Made by a program: the position numbers and the translations under genes. This document shows positions 57,666 to 64,000 of a DNA stretch of 64,000 nt, one piece after another. Below the pieces are notes generated by a model that saw only the letters and a list, made by a program, of their open reading frames with translations, searched no databases and was not told the DNA's origin. Source of the DNA: Boswellia sacra. Its lineage: Eukaryota > Streptophyta > Magnoliopsida > Sapindales > Burseraceae. Location: the NCBI GenBank assembly GCA_013180625.2, contig SNVD02007543.1, forward strand, positions 1 to 64,000, given 5' to 3'. The first letter of the stretch is position 1. Each line of letters opens with the position of its first letter.

Positions 57666-59194
57666 TGATGAACACTTAAATATGCATGTTTAATAAGAGT
57701 TTAGTTCATCATATTGCATTAATAGTGTCATTAAATTCCCCAACTTAAGCATATTTGTAGCATTTGTATCTTTGGAATTAATTCCTCTTAATTTTGGTTT
57801 TGTTACAGGTTCGGTAAAATGAGAATAACTTTCTATTTGTGGATCAGAATGGTGCAAATCTTAATGTTTTGGAAAGCTGATTCAATTGTCTACAAGATTG
57901 CATTTCACAAGCATCATCAAATTCGGGCTCTTAGTGGACCAAAATTGGGCTTGAAATGAACCCATCTACAGTCTCGACCCACTTTGACCAGGCCTTAGTA
58001 TTTGAACCGTATCTCTCAAAATACATATCCAAATTGTGCAAATCAATATGTTCTAGAAAGCTGAGAGAAATATCTACAACTTTGATGAAGACATGTGATT
58101 AAAATTCACAGCATTTTGATGTCAAAATTGATGGTCAATGTTGGTGCCTAATGATCCCAATTGTCAAAGATATTTACAACTAATATTTGACAATTATGCC
58201 CTTATAATTTGACAAGTTTGCCCCTGGATGTACTATAAATAGAGGTGCCTTGTGACCCATTAGGGCATCTTGGCCTTGGCTGGAACATTTTGGCTTTGGC
58301 TAGGATCTTGTATTGTGTTTTGTGTGTTTATGTTATTAATGAATTTCTTTTTTCTTGCATTTTATTTTTTTTCTATTATAATGTTCTTCTAATTTCTCTT
58401 TTGCTAAGGTGAAAGGGTGAAACCCTTGATATGAGAATAAGGATTCTCTAACACTTAATATGTGCTTAATAATCTTAATCTTATAATGTTTATTCAATAT
58501 GATTTATATTTAATTTCTTAATCAATCTTGACACCACTCGTAAAGTGGAGGTTTTGATCCATTGTCGACAATCCTTGGCACATCAAATGCTTGGATCCTT
58601 TCTAGATGATGTATGGTTCTTCCTTACCGACACGAGTCTAGTTAGGAACCTTGATTTGTTGTAGACATATGGTGATTGGCACATTGGATTCTTGAACCCA
58701 TTTACAAGAAGTGGTATAAATATTGGTAATGAAACAAATATAATTCATATAACTAAAATGGGTTAATTATCCTTATTTGAAATATCAAGGGCGGATCCCC
58801 TAACCTTAGCATTCATTGTTATTGTATTAATTCCTCTTGTATTTTAATTATTCTATTGTTAATAAACTTTTTATTTTATTTACTATGGTAGTTTCTACCA
58901 CCTTATGAAATTGTTCTTTAATTTACTATGGTTGGTTATACCACCTATTTTCATGGATAGTTTTACCTCCTCTTGCTTTTTATTTTATATTTGAATGGTC
59001 GGTAATACCGCCTACCATCTTACATATTTATTGATATTATCTTGTCACCTCTTCGAATCATCCATATCACATTTGCTTATCTTATAATTTGTAACGCTAA
59101 AATCCCCTTCCTCGTGGATGGACCCCGGTCTCACCGAGTTTTATTACTTCGACACTCCTATACTTGGGAGGCAATCCTATTTTCGGATGTGTCA
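57666..59194 (+). repeat. 5' LTR of element D (1529 bp)
   Basis: Same family and length as the C LTR, with the TACCACC block (about 58880-59017). TATAAATAG at 58234-58242. The two hairpins after the TATA box (AAGGGT/ACCCTT, GAGAAT/ATTCTC) are kept. Confidence 0.9.
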
Positions 59195-59200
59195 AGTTTT

Positions 59201-59218
59201 TGGCGCCGTTGTCGGGGA
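59201..59218 (+). other. Primer binding site of element D
   Basis: TGGCGCCGTTGTCGGGGA, one base different from B and C. Confidence 0.8.
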
Positions 59219-59427
59219 AGGTAAAAATTGGCGTGCAAAATTGTAAGTATTCTCTTTTCTTATTTCTATTTTTATTTTTCTTGTATGTGTTTCTCTTTTC
59301 TCTCCCCATTTCTATTTTTATTTTTCTTGCATGTGCTCATCTTTTCTTTCTCTTTGCATTAGTTGGTAGAATTGTTTGTAGCCACTCATCTTCTTAAAGA
59401 TATGCTCAAACCCAACTAAGAACATAA

Positions 59428-60981
59428 ATGGATTGCATGAAGCTTATGAGAACTTGTGCACAATCTTGCATAGTCTTCCCTCGTGATGCAACATATTTCG
59501 ACCATGAATCGGATTTCATTCAATTCTTACCCCACTTTCATGGCCTAGATGTTGAAAACCCATTTTTGCATTTTAGAGAATTTAAAGATTTTTGCAATAT
59601 CTATTGTGACCTAAATTGTAGCATAAACATCTTTAGATTAAAGGTTTTTCCTTTTTCTTTAAAAGATAAAGCTAAAACATGGCTACAAAATCTTAGGTCA
59701 AGATCTATTAGCTCATGGGATGAAATGCAACAACAATTTCTTAAAGAATTCTTTCCTCCCTATAGAACAAATTCTCTCAAAAATCAAATCATCAATTTCA
59801 CTCAAAAACAAGGAGAGACCTTTTACCAATGTTGGGATAGGTATAAAGCATTGCTTAATACTTGTCCTCATCATGGTTTGGAAACATGGGAACTAGTTTT
59901 AACTTTCTATGAAGGTCTTACGCATCAAGCTAGGCATATGGTAGAATTACTGTGTAATGGACAATTTGAAAATAAAGACCCTGATGAAGCCATGGATTTC
60001 CTAGACTTACTAGCGAAAAATGCCCAAAATTGGAACAATGTTGGCACCTATGAGGTACCAAGAACGTCTAGTAGAGGCATATATAACTTTAGGGAGAATC
60101 ATGATCTACATGTTAAATTTACATCCCTAGCTAGGAAAGTCGAGGACTTAGAAATGTGGTCTATGCAAAAAATTGTCTGTCAAACTTGTAATTCTAGTGA
60201 TCATCCTACGGATGATTGCCCAATTGTGCCTCCCTTTAGGAAAAGTCTCCATGACCAAACCAATGTTTTAAACACTTTCCAAAGGTCAAATCCTAATCCT
60301 TACTCACAAAATTTTGGATGGAAAAATCACTTGAATTTTGATTGGAGGAATGATAATCATGCACAATCTTACCAACCTCCCTTTCAATTATATCAAAATT
60401 TTCAAAAATCTCATGATCATGCATCTTATAAGGATCTTGAAGAAACATTGGATTCATTCATTGCAAAGCAAGAGGCTTTTAATAGTCAAGTTGCTCAAAC
60501 TATGGCAAACTTGAATGATGCTCTTGAAATACTTGAATTTGCACTCAATACTCATGAAAAAGGTGAGTTTCCATCTCAACTAGAGCCAAACTACATCAAT
60601 CCACATGTCAGTAATCCAAGTGGCCAACATCTAGATGAAGATTCGGTAAGTACTCTTCACGAAGGTAAGGTTAATAAAGAACATATTTTTAACCCCTATG
60701 AGAAAGATGATGAATCAATCTTAAAGGGTAAGGAAGAGGTTAATAAACCTACACCTAACAAGGAAGAGATTGAATCCTCATTTATGCCCTCATGCCATCA
60801 TGCAAAGGAACACAACCAAAATTTTGACAATAATGAATTTTTCAAGCATGATGAATGTGAGGAAGCTAATAAGATTAACATGGAAGACTATATCCAAAAT
60901 GAAAATTTTTCAAGTCCTTTAGAAATTGGGTTAACTAGTTCATTTGAAGTAAATATGCAACTAGTGCCCATTGCTTCTTAA
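59428..60981 (+). CDS. gag: Element D gag, intact 517 codons
   Basis: One open frame with the gag core (FHGLDVENPF, FRLKVFPFSLKDKAKTWLQN, ISSWDEMQQQFLKEFF, CWDRYKALLNTCPHH) and the CCHC knuckle CQTCNSSDHPTDDC. The C-terminus runs in frame into text that in B lies between protease and RT (FSSPLEIGLTSSFE against SSDPLETCLVNSLE), so the protease was removed without breaking the frame. It is clearly more diverged from B and C gag than the LTRs are. An intact gag in a pol-less element fits the known class of gag-only (TR-GAG) elements, which use pol from relatives. Confidence 0.9.
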   Translation: MDCMKLMRTCAQSCIVFPRDATYFDHESDFIQFLPHFHGLDVENPFLHFREFKDFCNIYCDLNCSINIFRLKVFPFSLKDKAKTWLQNLRSRSISSWDEMQQQFLKEFFPPYRTNSLKNQIINFTQKQGETFYQCWDRYKALLNTCPHHGLETWELVLTFYEGLTHQARHMVELLCNGQFENKDPDEAMDFLDLLAKNAQNWNNVGTYEVPRTSSRGIYNFRENHDLHVKFTSLARKVEDLEMWSMQKIVCQTCNSSDHPTDDCPIVPPFRKSLHDQTNVLNTFQRSNPNPYSQNFGWKNHLNFDWRNDNHAQSYQPPFQLYQNFQKSHDHASYKDLEETLDSFIAKQEAFNSQVAQTMANLNDALEILEFALNTHEKGEFPSQLEPNYINPHVSNPSGQHLDEDSVSTLHEGKVNKEHIFNPYEKDDESILKGKEEVNKPTPNKEEIESSFMPSCHHAKEHNQNFDNNEFFKHDECEEANKINMEDYIQNENFSSPLEIGLTSSFEVNMQLVPIAS

Positions 60982-61463
60982 GAATTTTCATTGCTTGATT
61001 TTGTACAGGTTAAAGAGATTAAGAGTTAGGAGCCATGTTTTGAACAAAGGCAGGAAGAAACATCCACACTCAAGAATGCATGCCTCAAGGACAAACAAAC
61101 TCAATCAGTGGTAATCTCTTCCATTCTCACAAATAAAGGAAAAAGAGAGGTACCACCTCAATGGCATTTTTTTGACCGTGGTAAATTACGTTCGAAGAGA
61201 TTCCTCTTTTGGCCTTTTTTCACGACTAACCAAATTTTATCCGTTTGTGCCATATTTTCATTTTTATTCTTGATTTTTGCTATCATTTCTAGTTTGTTCT
61301 TATTTTATTTCATGTGCTTTTATTTTATTTGTGTGTTTGCAATTTGTTTTCCAGTCAAGTGGCGGATACGGTACTCCATGGCTTTTAAAGTCGGTTTTTC
61401 AGTTTTCTAAAAACTGTTGCTCACCTTGCATCCATTTTCTTTTCTTCTCTCTCATTTTCTTTA
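60982..61463 (+). other. Element D deletion junctions
   Basis: 60982-61140 corresponds to the protease-RT linker of B (GATTTTGTACAGGT; GTGGTAATCTCTTCCATTCT). Then sequence like the A spacer follows (CGAAGAGATTCCTCTTTTGG, compare 2449-2468), then the conserved block before ORF X (GTCAAGTGGCGGATACGGTA, 61353-61372). All of RT to integrase is missing between. Confidence 0.7.
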
Positions 61464-61544
61464 TAGTCTTGGGAATCTGACTCAAAACAACCCTGTTTGC
61501 CAGTTTATAAGAAAACTGGATGGGAAGCATATCCCCAACTCATG
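61464..61544 (+). pseudogene. ORF X end fragment in element D
   Basis: TATAGTCTTGGGAATCTGAC through GGAAGCATATCCCCAACTCA matches the last 26 codons of ORF X in B and C. The rest of ORF X is gone, and the stop codon is altered (TCATGA). Confidence 0.7.
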
Positions 61545-63027
61545 AAAGCGTGATTTAAGCAAATTAATAAGGGAAGAAAGTATAGCTAAGCCCTGCTCTG
61601 GACGTAAAACCAGAGGAAGATGTGAGCCACAGTCACAACTACCTATACACATTCATGTGTGCCATCAATTTTTAAATTTCTTATCTTTTATTTTATTTGT
61701 AGCATTTTATTTTATGAGTCTTTCAGGTCATCTCTCTTGAATAACAGAAGCTTCAGGTAATGTCTCCTATACTTTATCTCTCTACATTTAAACATTGAGG
61801 ACAATTTTTCATTTGGTTGGGGGGGAAGGATAGTAGACATAAGTGTGTCTTGAAATTTTACTTTTTCTTGAAAAAAAAAAAAGAAAAGAAAGCGAGTTAG
61901 TAATTAGATTCAGAGTACGGTGTAAGGAGTTCAAATCTTCTTGAGACGCATTTCGGGTCAGGAATGGCAGAGTAGGGAGGACCAGTTTGAACTCTTGAAA
62001 CCCATTCTAACCAATTTGTGATTTTATTCTTGCATTTTTGAAGACTTATTTGATATTATTTAGTCTTGATTTTTGAATTTTATAACAAGGAGGTCTTATT
62101 CATTTCACTTTGAATCATTCAAATCTATGAACTCTCTCAACCTTATCATTTAATAAATTGTGTGCTTATGTGCTCATTAAGCAAGTATCTATGAATCTTT
62201 CTTCACACACACACATACCTTGATGCATGATTGTGGGGGGCGAAATGAAATGTTGTAATATTTGAGTTCTTTTGTTTTGTTTAGGATAACAACACAAAGG
62301 AAAGGGACATTTTTTTTTCCACAAAAAAAAAAATGAAAAAACTGAAAAATGAAAAAAAAAGAAAAGAAAAAAAGAGAGAAGTCATAGGTGGGATAAGTTT
62401 GGTCTTGTAGCCTCCTTAATTCGAGCAATAAGCCCGAGGGGTGCCTCCACGACCTATAACCCTAAGACCAACTGGTTTGGGGCTATTGGCCCAAAGCTCG
62501 CTACATGGATTAAGGAGAAAGCTTAATGGGATTGAACCTTGCACTATACCACAGTTTCTAAGCAAAAATAAGCATCAGCAACCCGGAGTCGGTTAAGCTC
62601 GTAGGGGTGTTCTTAACACCTAATGCCCAAGGCAAATGTCTGGGAGTCATTAGCCTAAGGCTCGCTAAATGGGTTAAAGATGCATTCTTTCAAAAAAAAA
62701 AAAGATAAAAAAAAAAGAAAAAAATGTATAAAATGAATGAATATCCCCTACCTAAGGTTGTTAGCCTTATCAAGTACTAGAACCGATATGGCTTATTTCT
62801 AATAAGTCCCATAGTCATGTGTCAACTGAGCACAAAAGAAGGTTTGTGGATATCTTGACTGAAGGGTACATGAGTCATTTAAAAAAAAATCAGTTGAGAG
62901 TTTGTTTATTTGGATAAAAACAAGGAGAGTGCAATAATGACCACCTTGGATGTAAAAATTCTATAAATCACTTCTAAATAATAACGCTTTAAATTGCAGG
63001 GAATAAGCAATAAGATAGTTGGTGATG
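61545..63027 (+). other. Element D 3' UTR
   Basis: It keeps the block CTGGACGTAAAACCAGAGGA with GTGAGCCACAGTCAC (about 61597-61640), then jumps over the place of LOG to the B-type UTR: hairpin AAACATTG/CAATTTTT (61790-61809, one pair lost), TTGGGGGGGAAGGA, the duplicated block (about 62415-62660) and the end motif. The terminal G-rich tract of B is decayed here (GTTGGTGATG). No gene. Confidence 0.6.
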
Positions 63028-64000
63028 TGATGAACACTTAAAGATGCATGTTTAATAAGAGTTTAGTTCATCATATTGCATTAATAGTGTCATTAAATTC
63101 CTCAACTTAAGCATATTTGTAGCATTTGCATCTTTGGAATTAATTTCTCTTAATTTTGGTTTTGTTACAGGTTCGGTAAAATGGGCATAACTCTCTATTT
63201 ATAGCTCAGAATGGTGCAATTCTTAATGTTTTGGAAAGCTGATTTAATTGTCTACAAGATTGCATTTCACAAGCATCATCAAAATCGGGCTCTTAGTGGA
63301 CCAAAATTGGGCTTGAAGTGAACCTATCTACAGTCTCGGCCCAGTCTGACCAGGCCTCAGTATTTGGACTGTATCTCTCAAAATACGTATCCAAATTGTG
63401 CAAATCAATATGTTCTAGAAAGATGAGAGAAATATCTACAACTTTAATGAAGACATGTGATTAAAATTCACAACATTTCGATGGTAAAATTGATGGTCAA
63501 AGTCGGTGCCTAATGATCCAAATTGTCAAAGATATTTACAACTAATATTTGACAATTATGCCCTTGTAATTTGACAAGTTTGCCCCGGATGTATCTATAA
63601 ATAGAGGTGTCTTGTGACCCATGAGGGCATCTTGGCCTTGGCTGGAACATTTGGCTTTGGCTAGGATCTTGTATTGTGTTTTGTGTGTTTATGTTATTAA
63701 TGAATTTCCTTTTTCTTGCATTTTATTTTCTTTCTATTATAATGTTCTTCTACTTTCTCTTTTGCTAAGGTGAAAGGGTGAAACCCTTGATATGAGAATA
63801 AGGATTCTCTAACCCTTAATATGTGCTTAATAATCTTAATCTTATAATGGTTATTCGATATGATTTATATTTAATTTCTTAATCAATCTTGACACCACTC
63901 GTAAAGTGGAGGTCTTGATCCATTGTCGACAATCCTTGGCACATCAAATGCTGGGATCCTTTCTAGATGATGTATGGTTCTTCCTTACCGACACGAATCT
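63028..64000 (+). repeat. 3' LTR of element D, cut by the window end
   Basis: TGATGAACAC at 63028, TATAAATAG at 63596-63604, hairpins kept. About 550 bases of it remain outside. Confidence 0.9.

Larger units (their letters stand above)
57666..64000 (+). mobile_element. Element D: non-autonomous gag-only relative of B and C
   Basis: Two LTRs (57666-59194 and 63028 to the window end) flank an interior of 3.8 kb with primer site, an intact gag, a short pol linker, a fragment of the ORF X end and the 3' UTR. Protease, RT, RNase H, integrase, most of ORF X and all of LOG are missing. It sits in the LOG gene of C, with GTAGC (57661-57665) as the expected left target duplicate. Confidence 0.9.

Overview
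The window is repeat-rich nuclear DNA of a flowering plant. It has no intact host gene, no rRNA or tRNA gene and no CRISPR array. Nearly everything is Ty3/gypsy LTR retrotransposon sequence of the Athila type (tRNA-Asp-like primer site) and the Tat/Ogre type (tRNA-Arg-like primer site). CACTA transposon ends, a stray exon of a cysteine synthase gene, minisatellites and a fourfold 1412-bp tandem array make up the rest. The species cannot be told from the sequence.

Layout: 1-7995 is the 3' part of Athila-like element A (pol, ORF X, LOG-like gene, UTR, 3' LTR). 7996-14140 is degenerate DNA with two CACTA-type ends (right ends at 10901 and 13665) and the cysteine synthase exon (11081-11290). 14141-19788 is four head-to-tail copies of a 1412-bp unit holding a decayed gene. 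19789-21539 is AT-rich DNA with two minisatellites. 21540-32063 is element E, a non-autonomous Tat/Ogre-like element whose 3' half is a series of different minisatellites. 32069-43203 is element B, a complete Athila-like element with a perfect 5-bp target duplication (GTAGG), inserted directly behind E. 43545-43862 is a Tat-like LTR remnant. 44100-49416 is element F, a decayed minus-strand Tat-like gag-pro-RT. 49417-57665 is element C, a sister of B, interrupted inside its LOG gene by element D (57666 to beyond the window end), which has an intact gag but no pol.

The main discovery candidate is a two-gene module downstream of integrase in elements A, B and C, in the position where Athila elements often carry an env-like gene. 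The first gene, ORF X (about 182 codons), has a basic S-Y-A-K-[KR]-R patch followed by a cysteine cluster. The second is an intronless, full-length homologue of LONELY GUY (LOG), the plant enzyme that activates cytokinin. The module occurs behind two clearly different LTR families (A versus B/C). By hand count it is about as conserved between them as integrase. It was therefore probably captured before the families split and kept by selection for some time. All copies here are now broken.

Non-coding structure also stands out: a series of hairpins sharing an identical 8-nt loop in the A LTR, a hairpin with a compensatory base-pair change before a purine-rich tract in the UTRs, paired hairpins in the B/C/D LTRs, and TAG stops at probable glutamine codons in the E gag that suggest decay driven by CHG methylation.
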